DNA from: Alphaproteobacteria bacterium
GTDB lineage: Bacteria > Pseudomonadota > Alphaproteobacteria > Rhizobiales > Xanthobacteraceae
Length of the DNA: 64,000 bases
Assembly: GCA_037200445.1 (NCBI GenBank)
Contig: JBBCGH010000001.1
Coordinates: 5,530,001-5,594,000 of the forward strand
Reading direction: 5' to 3'
Shown: in pieces, positions 43,837 to 52,558 of the stretch
How positions within the stretch are numbered: the stretch's first letter is position 1
Layout: every line of letters begins with the position of its first letter
The notes under the pieces: generated by a model
Seen by the model: only the letters and a program-made list of their open reading frames with translations
The model's database searches: none
Told to the model about the DNA's origin: nothing
Translations under genes and position numbers: made by a program

Positions 43837-46550
43837 GCGGCGCTCTCCAACGCGGCTTGCACCGGGACTGGCAACCGCACGGTGAAGACGGCGCCGCTTC
43901 GGTCATTGCGATTGGCAGCCTGAACCGTCCCGTGCATCGCTTCGACAAACCCGCGCGAAATGGCGAGCCCTAGCCCGGTGCCGGCGCGCACACGGTCGCC
44001 CTTTTGTGCGCGGTAGAACTTGTCGAAAATCCTTTCCAGGTCGTGAGCCGGAATTCCGTCGCCTTCGTCGATGACCTGCAGATTGACCCAGTCGCCATCA
44101 CGCCAGGCGCGGACCTCGATCGCGGCGCCGGATTCCGAATACTTGGCGGCATTGTCGAGCAGGTTGAATAGCACTTGCTCGAACAGCACAGGATCGAGCG
44201 CCAGCATCGGAAGATCGCTTGCGAGCTCCAGGTCGACCGGATGACCGGACAGGATCTTTCCTGCGCGGCGCAGCGCGCTGCCGACGATCTCGCGCAAGTC
44301 ATATGGCGTCGCGTTGGGTGCCACGGCGCCGGCCTCGAGCTTGGTCATGTCGAGCAGGTTCGCGATGAAGCGGTTCAGCCGCTCGGATTCGTCGATGATG
44401 GTCGCGAGCAACTCCGCCTTCTGGGCATCGCTCAGACTGCCGCCGAGATCGCGCAACGTGCTGGCGGCGCCGAGCACACTTGCGAGCGGTGTGCGCAAGT
44501 CATGCGAGATCGAGGTGAGCAGCGCCGAGCGCAGCCGATCGGTCTCGGCATTGCGCTTGACGCGATCCATGTCCTCGACAAGGTGCACGCGCTCGATCGC
44601 AAGCGCGCCCTGGTCGATCAGCGCATCGAGAAGCCGCCGTTCGTCCGGCGTGAGCATCGGCCCCGGCTTGTCGCTGTCGATGCCGACCACGCCGATCGCG
44701 CCACGGCCGGTGCGCATCGGCAGGAACAGCCGCTTGGCGCCGGGCAGCGTGTCGGAGCCGCGGCCGGCCGGGCGATCGTTCTGCCATGCCCACTTGGCGG
44801 CCGCGATGTCTGCTTCGTCGAGCATGTCCTCGGGCGGGTAGCCGGCGCGGACCGCGATGGTGCCGTTCTCAGGCAGCAGCAGAACGACCCGCACTTTCAG
44901 CATCAGCGCGGTCTGGTAGGCGGTGGCCCACAGCACGTCGTCGAGCGTCCCGACCCCGGCGAGCTTGCGGCTGAAGGCATAAAGCGACTCCGTGGTGCGC
45001 GCGCGCGCCATCGCGGTGACGGCCTGGGTGCGCACACGCGCCGCAACATTCGACACCAGCACCGCCATGACGATGAAGAAGACGAATGCCGCGACATTGG
45101 TCGGGTCGGCGATCGTGAATGTATGGATCGGCGGCAGGAAAAAGAAATTGTAGCAGAGCGAGGCGGCGACGCTCGCCAGCAACGAGGGCCAGAGGCCGAA
45201 CCGGACCGCGACCGCGACGACCGCGGTCATGAAGACGAGGTCGACGTTCTCGAGTCCGAGCCAGGGCAGGATCGCGAGGCCGGCCAGCAACGCCACCGCA
45301 ACCGCAGCCAATGCGCCGAGATAGCTGCGCGGGTCGAGCGACCGGGCGACTTCGGCCGACCGCACCGCCTTGCCCGGGAGCGGTTCGGTCGACAGCTCAT
45401 CGCCCGCGATCACATGCACGCTGATGTTGCCCGAACGCCGCACCAGCTCGTGAACGATAGAGCCGCGCAACAGCTCGAACCAGCGCGAGCGGGTCGATTT
45501 GCCGATAACGATATGGGTCGCGTTGTTCGCCTGCGCATACACAATGACGTCGTCCGCAATGCGCCGCTCGCCGCCCGGGATGGTGACCGCCTCCCCATCG
45601 AGCGTCACGGCAAGACGCAGCGTATCGGCGACGCGGTCGCGCTGATCCTCGTCGAGATGGAGGCTGCGCCGGCCTTCCACGTAGAGCGCGGTCCATGGCG
45701 CATGCAGGCGATCCGCGAGGCGCTTGGTGTAACGCACCAGTCCCGCGGCTCGCGGGTCTTCGCTGATGCAGACAACGATACGCTCGCCGGCGGCCCATGG
45801 CCCCTGGATCGCGCGCGCCTGCATTTGCGACAGGAGTTGCTCGTCGACGCGCTCCGCGGTGCGGCGCAGTGCGAGCTCGCGTAGCGCCGTGAGGTTGGTC
45901 GGCAAGAAGAAGTGCTCGAGCGCGTGCTCGGCCTGCTTTGGGAAGTAGACCTTGCCTTCCTTCAGGCGCTCGATCAGATCGTCCGGCGTGAGATCGACCA
46001 GCTCCACGGCATCGGCGCGATCGAAGACCCGGTCGGGCACGGTCTCACGCACCCGCACATGGGTGATCTGCGCCACCACGTCGTTCAGGCTCTCGATGTG
46101 CTGGATGTTGACCGTCGAGTAGACATTGATGCCGGCGGCGAGCAACTCCTCGACATCCAGATAGCGCTTGGGGTGGCGGCTGCCCGGCGCGTTGGTATGC
46201 GCGAGCTCATCGACAAGGACAATTTGCGGGCGGCGCGCCAGGATGGCGTCGAGGTCCATCTCCTCCAGCGACTGGCCGCGATAGTCGAGGCGCTTGCGCG
46301 GAATTGCCTCCAGGCCTTCCAGCAAGGCTTCGGTTTCCCTGCGGCCGTGCGTTTCGACCACGCCGATGACGACGTCATAGCCGTCGCGCTGCCGCGCGCG
46401 CGCCTGCTGCAGCATCTCGTAGGTCTTGCCGACGCCGGGAGCCGCGCCGACAAAAATCTTCAGCCGGCCGGCGCGGCCATCCTCGCGCCGGGCCGCTTCG
46501 AGCAGGGCGTCGGGCGAAGGCCGGTTCTCATCGCGTCGCTGGTCAGCCAT
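43833..46550 (-). CDS. kdpD: KdpD, sensor histidine kinase for K+ limitation / turgor
   Basis: A 905-residue membrane kinase. It has an N-terminal KdpD domain with Walker A FVGAAPGVGKTYEMLQQA, DELAHTNAPGSRHPKRY, a Usp-like domain (about 250-370), four TM helices (about 400-500), a GAF domain (about 530-660), HisKA with SISHDLRTPLASVLGAAS and HATPase with NLLDNAAKYS, DEGDGIP and GTGLGLAIS. Length and domain order equal those of canonical KdpD. It lies between kdpC and kdpE and overlaps kdpE. Confidence 0.95.
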   Translation of the reverse strand: MADQRRDENRPSPDALLEAARREDGRAGRLKIFVGAAPGVGKTYEMLQQARARQRDGYDVVIGVVETHGRRETEALLEGLEAIPRKRLDYRGQSLEEMDLDAILARRPQIVLVDELAHTNAPGSRHPKRYLDVEELLAAGINVYSTVNIQHIESLNDVVAQITHVRVRETVPDRVFDRADAVELVDLTPDDLIERLKEGKVYFPKQAEHALEHFFLPTNLTALRELALRRTAERVDEQLLSQMQARAIQGPWAAGERIVVCISEDPRAAGLVRYTKRLADRLHAPWTALYVEGRRSLHLDEDQRDRVADTLRLAVTLDGEAVTIPGGERRIADDVIVYAQANNATHIVIGKSTRSRWFELLRGSIVHELVRRSGNISVHVIAGDELSTEPLPGKAVRSAEVARSLDPRSYLGALAAVAVALLAGLAILPWLGLENVDLVFMTAVVAVAVRFGLWPSLLASVAASLCYNFFFLPPIHTFTIADPTNVAAFVFFIVMAVLVSNVAARVRTQAVTAMARARTTESLYAFSRKLAGVGTLDDVLWATAYQTALMLKVRVVLLLPENGTIAVRAGYPPEDMLDEADIAAAKWAWQNDRPAGRGSDTLPGAKRLFLPMRTGRGAIGVVGIDSDKPGPMLTPDERRLLDALIDQGALAIERVHLVEDMDRVKRNAETDRLRSALLTSISHDLRTPLASVLGAASTLRDLGGSLSDAQKAELLATIIDESERLNRFIANLLDMTKLEAGAVAPNATPYDLREIVGSALRRAGKILSGHPVDLELASDLPMLALDPVLFEQVLFNLLDNAAKYSESGAAIEVRAWRDGDWVNLQVIDEGDGIPAHDLERIFDKFYRAQKGDRVRAGTGLGLAISRGFVEAMHGTVQAANRNDRSGAVFTVRLPVPVQAALESAA

Positions 46551-46592
46551 CAGGCGAGCAAAATACCTCAGGCACGGCCAAACCGCGCTACC

Positions 46593-47195
46593 TCATTTGG
46601 CGGCCTGATCGAGTGCCAGATTGAGCGCTAGCACATTGACCCGCGGCTCGCCGAGCAGGCCGAGCGTGCGCCCCTCGGTATGCTGCTGGACGAGCTGGCG
46701 GACACGGTCCTCGGGCATGTTGCGCGCCTTCGCGACGCGCAGCACCTGGAACAGTGCGCCTTCCGGCGAGATATGCGGATCGAGCCCGCCGCCGGTCGTG
46801 GTCACGAGGTCGATCGGGACCGGCATGTTCGGGTTTTCTTCCCTGAGCTTGTCGACATCGCCCTTGACGCGGTCGATCAGCGCCTTGTTGGTCGGGCCAA
46901 GGTTCGAGCCGCCGGAGTTGGCCGCGTTGTAGGGCGCGTCGATATTCTTGGTCGGATCCTTCGGATCGGGCGTGTTGGTGGCCGAGGGGCGGCCGTGGAA
47001 GTACTTGTCGTCGGTAAAGTTCTGCCCGATCAGCGCAGAGCCGACCACGGTGCCGTCCTTCTCGACCAGGCTCCCTTTTGCCTGGTACGGAAAGATCGCT
47101 CCCGCGATGCCGGTCACAACGAGCGGGTAGACAAGCCCGGTGATCAGCGTGAGCAGCACGACTAGCACGATAGCGGGGCGAATTTCCTTCAACAT
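46593..47195 (-). CDS. kdpC: KdpC, accessory subunit of the K+-transporting ATPase
   Basis: A 200-residue protein with one N-terminal membrane helix ([19 protein letters not shown]) and the KdpC signature [20 protein letters not shown], later [20 protein letters not shown] and [11 protein letters not shown]. The ATG at 47195 is 11 nt after the kdpB stop. A longer open frame runs into kdpB out of register and is not real. KdpC stabilises the KdpFABC complex and raises ATP affinity. Confidence 0.95.
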   Translation of the reverse strand: MLKEIRPAIVLVVLLTLITGLVYPLVVTGIAGAIFPYQAKGSLVEKDGTVVGSALIGQNFTDDKYFHGRPSATNTPDPKDPTKNIDAPYNAANSGGSNLGPTNKALIDRVKGDVDKLREENPNMPVPIDLVTTTGGGLDPHISPEGALFQVLRVAKARNMPEDRVRQLVQQHTEGRTLGLLGEPRVNVLALNLALDQAAK

Positions 47196-47206
47196 GACAA
47201 GGCTCC

Positions 47207-49336
47207 TCAGGCGAGGTGCAAGGCGGTGACGATGATGTCGATCGCCTTGATGCCGACGAACGGAATGACGATGCCGCCGACGCCGTAGATCAGCAGGTTG
47301 CGGCGCAGCAGCGGACCCGCGCCGATCGGACGATAGCGGACGCCCTTCAGCGACAGCGGGATCAGCGCCACGATGATCAGTGCATTGAAGATGATCGCGG
47401 AGAGGATCGCGCTCTGCGGGCTGGTCAGGTTCATGATGTTGAGCGCCTGCAGCGGACCCGTCGCGGCGCCTTGCGCCGCATAGAGGCCGGCAAACATCGC
47501 CGGGATGATCGCGAAGTACTTTGCCACGTCGTTCGCGATCGAGAAGGTGGTGAGCGCGCCGCGGGTCATCAGCAGCTGTTTGCCGATCTCGACGATCTCG
47601 ATGAGCTTGGTCGGGTTGGAATCGAGATCGACCATGTTGCCGGCTTCGCGCGCCGCCTGCGTGCCGGTATTCATCGCGACGCCGACGTCGGCCTGCGCGA
47701 GCGCGGGCGCATCGTTGGTGCCGTCGCCGCACATCGCGACCAGCTTGCCCTTGGCCTGCTCGTCGCGGATGAGCTTGAGCTTGTCCTCGGGGGTCGCCTG
47801 GGCGAGGAAATCGTCGACGCCGGCCTCCGCGGCGATTGCCGCGGCGGTGGTCGGGTTGTCGCCGGTGATCATGACGGTGCGGATGCCCATGCGGCGCAGC
47901 TCGGCGAAGCGCTCGCGGATGCCGCCCTTCACGATGTCCTTGAGGTGAATGACGCCGAGCAGGCGGCCGTCCTTGGCGACCGCCAGCGGCGTGCCGCCGG
48001 ATTTCGCGACCGCATCCGCAATGGCGGTGACCTCGCGCGTCACCTCGGGGCTCAGCGCCGGCTGCAGCGCGCGCGCCGTTGCGCCCGTCACGATCGGCGT
48101 GGTGTCGAGAAACTTGATGATGGAGTCGACCGCACCCTTGCGAACCCAAGAGCCGCCGACCTCGACCCCGCTCATGCGGCTTTGCGCGGTGAATGGAATG
48201 AAGGTCGCGCGCAGCTCAGCGAGGTCGCGGCCGCGAATGCCGTATTTCTCCTTCGCCAGCACCACGATGGAGCGTCCTTCCGGCGTCTCGTCGGCGAGCG
48301 AGGCAAGCTGGGCGGCGTCCGCGAGCTCCTTGTCGGTCACGCCGCGCAGCGGCTTGAATTCGGTGGCCTGCCGGTTGCCGAGCGTGATGGTACCGGTCTT
48401 GTCGAGCAGCAAGGTGTCGACGTCTCCCGCCGCCTCAACGGAACGCCCCGACATCGCCAGCACGTTGAAACGCACCAGCCGGTCCATGCCAGCGATGCCT
48501 ACTGCGGACAGCAGCGCACCGATGGTGGTGGGGATCAAGGTGACGAACAGCGCGACGAGGATGACGACGGACACCCCGCCGCCCGCATACGTGACGTAGC
48601 TCGGGATCGTGACGGTCGCGAACACGAAGATGATGGTGAGACCGGCCAATAGAATATCGAGCGCGATCTCGTTGGGCGTCTTCTGCCGCTCCGCGCCCTC
48701 AACCAGGCGGATCATGCGGTCAAGGAAGGTCGAGCCCGGCGCTGCCGTGATGCGCACGCGGATCCAGTCGGAGAGGACTTGCGTGCCGCCGGTGACGGCC
48801 GAACGATCGCCGCCCGACTCGCGGATGACCGGCGCGGATTCGCCGGTGATCGCGGCCTCGTTGACCGACGCGATGCCTTCGATGATCTCGCCATCCGACG
48901 GGATGACGTCGCCCGCTTCCACCAGCACGATGTCGCCGACCTTCAGCGCGGTGCCGGGGACCAACTTGTAATCCCGGCTGTTGCTGGCCGTAAGCAGCTT
49001 CGCCTGCGACTCGGTGCGCTGCCGGCGGAGCGCATCCGCCTGCGCCTTGCCGCGTCCTTCGGCGATCGCTTCGGCGAAGTTCGCGAACAGCACCGTGAAC
49101 CAAAGCCAGACGACGATCTGGACTTCGAACAGCAGGTCCTTGCCGCCGATCATCAGATCGCGGAGCAGGATGATCGTGGTGAGGGCGGTAACGACCTCGA
49201 GCACGAACATCACGGGATTCTTCATCAGACGCCGCGGGTTCAGCTTCACGAAGGCCGAGCCGATCGCCGGGACCACGATCTTCGGATCCAGCAGCGCCGA
49301 AACGGACTTGCTCTTGCGGACGGTGGCGGTTTCCAT
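47207..49336 (-). CDS. kdpB: KdpB, P-type ATPase catalytic subunit of the K+ pump
   Basis: A 709-residue P-type ATPase. It has the phosphorylation motif [20 protein letters not shown], the actuator TGES in [12 protein letters not shown], the KdpB-type nucleotide domain with [15 protein letters not shown] and the hinge [20 protein letters not shown]. It couples ATP hydrolysis to K+ uptake through KdpA. A palindromic repeat separates it from kdpA upstream. Confidence 0.96.
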   Translation of the reverse strand: METATVRKSKSVSALLDPKIVVPAIGSAFVKLNPRRLMKNPVMFVLEVVTALTTIILLRDLMIGGKDLLFEVQIVVWLWFTVLFANFAEAIAEGRGKAQADALRRQRTESQAKLLTASNSRDYKLVPGTALKVGDIVLVEAGDVIPSDGEIIEGIASVNEAAITGESAPVIRESGGDRSAVTGGTQVLSDWIRVRITAAPGSTFLDRMIRLVEGAERQKTPNEIALDILLAGLTIIFVFATVTIPSYVTYAGGGVSVVILVALFVTLIPTTIGALLSAVGIAGMDRLVRFNVLAMSGRSVEAAGDVDTLLLDKTGTITLGNRQATEFKPLRGVTDKELADAAQLASLADETPEGRSIVVLAKEKYGIRGRDLAELRATFIPFTAQSRMSGVEVGGSWVRKGAVDSIIKFLDTTPIVTGATARALQPALSPEVTREVTAIADAVAKSGGTPLAVAKDGRLLGVIHLKDIVKGGIRERFAELRRMGIRTVMITGDNPTTAAAIAAEAGVDDFLAQATPEDKLKLIRDEQAKGKLVAMCGDGTNDAPALAQADVGVAMNTGTQAAREAGNMVDLDSNPTKLIEIVEIGKQLLMTRGALTTFSIANDVAKYFAIIPAMFAGLYAAQGAATGPLQALNIMNLTSPQSAILSAIIFNALIIVALIPLSLKGVRYRPIGAGPLLRRNLLIYGVGGIVIPFVGIKAIDIIVTALHLA

Positions 49337-49370
49337 TGAAGCTCACTCCGGATCAGTTCGTAGTTTGATT

Positions 49371-49419
49371 GCGCATGATCTTCTCCGAAACCCGCTGCAC
49401 ACTTTTCGGCATCATGCGC
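49371..49419. repeat. Palindromic repeat inside the kdp operon, between kdpA and kdpB
   Basis: GCGCATGAT-CTTCTCCGAAA at the left and ACTTTTCGG-CATCATGCGC at the right form an imperfect hairpin of about 49 bases (GCGCATGAT/ATCATGCGC plus CCGAAA/TTTCGG). It matches the form of the very common Bradyrhizobium/Rhodopseudomonas GCATGATC..CCGAAA..TTTTCGG..ATCATGC element. Its outer edge reaches the kdpA stop codon. Confidence 0.75.
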
Positions 49420-51122
49420 TAGAATGTCGTGCCGGCGACCATCGCGAGATGTTCGACGATCGGCCCCAGCGCGAGCGCGGGGAAGAATGTCAGGCCGCCG
49501 ATGATCAGGATCACGCCGACCGTGAGGCCGACGAACAGGCCGCCGGTCGTCGGGAACGTGCCGGCGGACGGCGGCACGATTTTCTTGTTCGCGAGCGCAC
49601 CGGCGATCGCCATCGCCGGGATGATCATCCAGAACCGGCCGACGAACATCGCGACCGCGCCGGTGACGTTGAAGAACAGCGTGTTGGCGGTAATGCCTCC
49701 AAAGGCCGATCCGTTATTGGCCGTACTCGACGTGTACAGATAGAGCATCTCCGAGAAGCCGTGCGGCCCGGGATTGCCGAGTTGCGTCAGCGCTTGCGGA
49801 TTCACTGCCGCAACCGCGGTCCAGCCGAGATACATCAGCGGCAGGATCAGGATGGCGAGCATGGCCATCTTGACCTCCTTCGCCTCGATCTTCTTGCCGA
49901 CGTATTCCGGCGTGCGCCCGACCATCAGGCCGGCGACGAAGATCGCCAGGATCACGAACAGCAGCATGCCGTACATGCCGGCGCCGACGCCGCCGACGAT
50001 GATCTCGCCGAGCTGCATGTTGATGAGCGGGATCATGCCGCCGAGCGCGGTAAACGAATCATGCATCGCATTGACGGCGCCGCATGAGGCGGCAGTTGTG
50101 ACAACGGCGAACAGCGCGGAGCCAATGATGCCGAAGCGCACCTCCTTGCCTTCCATGTTGCCGCCGGTCAGCCCCATGGCGGTCAGGAGGTCATTGCCGC
50201 GCGCCTCGGCCCAATAGGTGACCACCACGCCGGCGATGAACAGCACGCCCATCACGGCGAGGATCGCCCAGCCCTGCTTCTCGTTGCCGACCATACGACC
50301 GAACGCGTTGGTCAACGCGGCGCCGATCGCGAAGATCGAGATCATTTGCACGAAGTTCGCGAGCGCGGTCGGGTTCTCGAACGGATGCGCGGCGTTGGTG
50401 TTGAAGAAGCCGCCGCCGTTGGTGCCGAGCATCTTGATGGCGATCTGCGAGGCGACCGGGCCGACCGCGATGGTCTGCCTGGCGCCTTCGAGCGTCGTCG
50501 CGTCGACGTAGGGCCCGAGCGTCTGCGGCACGCCCTGCCAGACGTAGAACAGCGTCAGGACGATGCAGATCGGCAGCAGGATGTAGAGCGTGCAGCGCGT
50601 GATATCGACCCAGAAATTCCCGATGGTGCGCATCGACGACCGCGCGAAGCCGCGGATCAGCGCGACCGCGAGCACGATGCCCGTCGCAGCCGAAAGGAAG
50701 TTCTGGTGCGTCAGGCCAAGCATCTGCACGAGGTACGACATCGTGCTTTCGCCGCCGTAGTTCTGCCAGTTGGTGTTAGTGATGAAGCTGATCGCGGTGT
50801 TGAACGACAGATCCGGTGCGACGGCCGATTGCTCCGCCGGGTTGAACGGCAGCACGGCCTGCAGGCGCATCAGAAAATAAAGAATGAGAAAGCCGCCGAC
50901 GTGAAAGAACAGCATGCCGATTGTGTAGGTGAGCCAGTGCTGCTCGCGCTTTTCGTCGACGCCGCCCGCCGCATAGATGCCGACTTCGACAGGCCGCAGC
51001 AGAAATGACAGGAACGTGCGCTCGCCATTGAAGACGCGCGTGATGTAGGCGCCAAGCGGCTTCACCAGCCCAATAACAATGGCGCAAAAGACAATGATCT
51101 GAATCCAGCCGATGACCGTCAT
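49419..51122 (-). CDS. kdpA: KdpA, potassium-channel-like subunit of the K+ pump
   Basis: A 567-residue, ten-TM protein. Selectivity-filter regions are visible: [63 protein letters not shown] and [18 protein letters not shown]. It carries K+ through the membrane. It is preceded by kdpF, 11 nt upstream. Confidence 0.96.
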   Translation of the reverse strand: MTVIGWIQIIVFCAIVIGLVKPLGAYITRVFNGERTFLSFLLRPVEVGIYAAGGVDEKREQHWLTYTIGMLFFHVGGFLILYFLMRLQAVLPFNPAEQSAVAPDLSFNTAISFITNTNWQNYGGESTMSYLVQMLGLTHQNFLSAATGIVLAVALIRGFARSSMRTIGNFWVDITRCTLYILLPICIVLTLFYVWQGVPQTLGPYVDATTLEGARQTIAVGPVASQIAIKMLGTNGGGFFNTNAAHPFENPTALANFVQMISIFAIGAALTNAFGRMVGNEKQGWAILAVMGVLFIAGVVVTYWAEARGNDLLTAMGLTGGNMEGKEVRFGIIGSALFAVVTTAASCGAVNAMHDSFTALGGMIPLINMQLGEIIVGGVGAGMYGMLLFVILAIFVAGLMVGRTPEYVGKKIEAKEVKMAMLAILILPLMYLGWTAVAAVNPQALTQLGNPGPHGFSEMLYLYTSSTANNGSAFGGITANTLFFNVTGAVAMFVGRFWMIIPAMAIAGALANKKIVPPSAGTFPTTGGLFVGLTVGVILIIGGLTFFPALALGPIVEHLAMVAGTTF

Positions 51123-51133
51123 GGCGCGCCTCG

Positions 51134-51223
51134 TTAGAATTTTTCAGGCTGCAGCAGCGCGTAGACGAGGTAGACCATCAGGCCTGCGGTCACGATCGCG
51201 GCGAGCGAATAGTCAAAAACCAT
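51134..51223 (-). CDS. kdpF: KdpF, small membrane stabiliser of KdpABC
   Basis: A 29-residue peptide, [20 protein letters not shown] then YALLQPEKF, with one TM helix and the typical KdpF ending LLxPExF. A strong TAGGAGGAGG ribosome site lies 5-6 nt before the ATG. The position, 11 nt before kdpA, and the sequence are both diagnostic. It is short enough to be missed by gene finders. Confidence 0.93.
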   Translation of the reverse strand: MVFDYSLAAIVTAGLMVYLVYALLQPEKF

Positions 51224-51235
51224 GGATGCCTCCTC

Positions 51236-51319
51236 CTAGAGCCGTTCGCACAAGTAGGCGTAGCCGACCGAAACGACGAAGAGGCCAAGGCCGAGCGCCA
51301 GCAAGAGAACGTCCAGCAT
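51236..51319 (-). CDS. 27-residue membrane peptide at the head of the kdp operon
   Basis: MLDVLLLALGLGLFVVSVGY then AYLCERL, preceded by GGAGA at a normal distance. It is a single hydrophobic helix with a Cys and charged C-terminus. Its stop codon (TAG at 51238-51236) abuts the kdpF ribosome site, so translation of the two is probably coupled. I recall short ORFs of similar pattern ahead of kdpF in other proteobacteria, without a known function. It could be an extra pump subunit or a leader peptide. Confidence 0.7.
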   Translation of the reverse strand: MLDVLLLALGLGLFVVSVGYAYLCERL

Positions 51320-51786
51320 GACGAAGTCTCCGGGACGGGGGCCGAATCCTGGTGCAGATGCGCGGCGAGCCACGGTGGTCCTCGCGCGATGTTAGGTGGC
51401 ATCGACCGGCATATGAATTCGAGATTGGAACAACGAACCGGGTATAAAAATCTTATAAAGATAGACAAAAGTGGGGGCTTGAATTTCGGAGCGCCTTGCG
51501 CGCGCTGCTATCGTTGCGACCTCGGCGCGACCGAATGTCGCCGCAACGGCTCGGAATACAATAGCACCGCAGCCACGCTCAATCGATCAGCCTCTACCGG
51601 TTGCACCCGCTACCACTGAGGCGGACAAGGCGTTGAAGAGCCCCGAGCGGCGACCGGGTCGAACGCGGCTCGCCGCGCCCTGCCGCCCGGCGACAAGCGG
51701 TCGACTTCAGGTTGCGCCGCGCACGATTGGCGAATAGGCTTGGGGGTGCGTTGCTCACTCTCCGAAATTTTTTTAGGAGTTTTCCC
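51320..51786. other. 467-nt divergent control region between kdp and the repeat-protein operon
   Basis: No convincing gene is present. Near the kdp side there is a KdpE-like A/T box (51441-51462). Near the other side the sequence GAAATTTTTTTAGGAG gives the ribosome site of the repeat protein. The middle part is GC-rich without obvious repeats. Promoters for both divergent operons must lie here. Confidence 0.55.
51441..51462 (-). promoter_or_regulatory. Candidate KdpE operator upstream of the kdp operon
   Basis: On the minus strand the sequence reads CTTTATAAGATTTTTATACC. This resembles the E. coli KdpE site (TTTATA, short spacer, TTTTTACA-like half). It is an isolated A/T island in GC-rich DNA, about 120 nt before the first small ORF of the operon, the usual place for an activator site. 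Only the match and location support it. Confidence 0.45.
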
Positions 51787-52503
51787 ATGAGCGCTGACAA
51801 GGAAGATCCGAAAAAGAAACACGGCCCGATCGTTGAGGTCGCGCCCGACGCAAAGTCTGCACACAAGCCCGGTGGACCGATTGTAGAGGTCGCACCCGAT
51901 CCAAAGTCGGCGATCCGACATGGCGGTCCCATCGTCGAAATGGCCCCGGTGAGGTCTGCGGCTCACCCGGGAGGACCGATCGTCGAAGTCGCCCCGGACG
52001 CCAGGTCGGCGATCCAAGGCCGTCCCATCATCGAGCTTGCCCCGGCGGTGCGGTCGCCAACTCATCCGGGAGGCGTGATCGTCGAGGTCGCGCCCAATGT
52101 GAGGCTGGCAGGCAGGCCCGGGGGTCCGATCGTCGAGGTCGCGCCGGATAGGGGCGGGCGTGAAGAAAAAATCGTAGAGGTCGCGCCCGACGTGAAACGT
52201 GGTCCGGTGGTCGAGGTTGCGCCGGACAGGAAGCCCGGCGGCGGACATACGATCGTGGAGGTCGCGCCCGATGTGCGGCCCGACAAGCGATACGGGCCCG
52301 TGGTCGAGGTCGCGCCCGAAAGAAAGCCCGGCGGCGGACACACGATCGTGGAGGTCGCGCCGGATGTACGGCCCGACAAGCGCTACGGCCCGGTGGTCGA
52401 AGTCGCGCCTGAGATCAAGCCGGAGGTGAGGCCTGAAATCAAACCCGAAATCCGGCCGGAGATCAGGCCCGAGATCGCGCCGAAAGCGCCGCCGAAGAAA
52501 TAG
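51787..52503 (+). CDS. VEVAP-repeat protein, candidate substrate of the adjacent radical SAM enzyme
   Basis: A 238-residue, highly charged, Pro-rich protein with no signal peptide or membrane segment and no Cys, Trp or Phe. After the leader MSADKEDPKKKHGP it consists of thirteen repeats of [IV]-[VI]-E-[VML]-A-P, each followed by a D/E, a basic stretch and a GG or GP turn, spaced 12-17 residues apart. The C-terminus becomes PEVRPEIKPEIRPEIRPEIA. TAGGAG precedes the ATG (51787). It lies 55 nt before a B12-radical SAM gene of the RiPP-maturation type. A short leader plus repeated cores is what a multi-core precursor would look like; a structural or binding scaffold is the alternative. I do not recognise a named family. 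Confidence 0.8.
   Translation: MSADKEDPKKKHGPIVEVAPDAKSAHKPGGPIVEVAPDPKSAIRHGGPIVEMAPVRSAAHPGGPIVEVAPDARSAIQGRPIIELAPAVRSPTHPGGVIVEVAPNVRLAGRPGGPIVEVAPDRGGREEKIVEVAPDVKRGPVVEVAPDRKPGGGHTIVEVAPDVRPDKRYGPVVEVAPERKPGGGHTIVEVAPDVRPDKRYGPVVEVAPEIKPEVRPEIKPEIRPEIRPEIAPKAPPKK
52231..52416 (+). repeat. Direct 93-bp tandem duplication inside the VEVAP-repeat gene
   Basis: Two adjacent 93-bp copies start at 52231 and 52324. Each encodes KPGGGHTIVEVAP, DVRPDKRYGP and VVEVAPE (31 residues in all), identical except for the last residue (R versus I). The DNA copies differ at several third positions (for example GGACAT/GGACAC), so the duplication is recent but not brand new, or is kept under protein-level selection. 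Confidence 0.9.
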
Positions 52504-52558
52504 CGAGGCCTGAGAGCCGGCAACCGGAACGGCCTGCGCTCGTCAGGGAGTATATCGC

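Noticed and set aside
47196-48149. N-terminal extension of kdpC into kdpB
   Set aside because: It is kdpB read out of frame; kdpC proper begins at the ATG at 47195 with its membrane helix.
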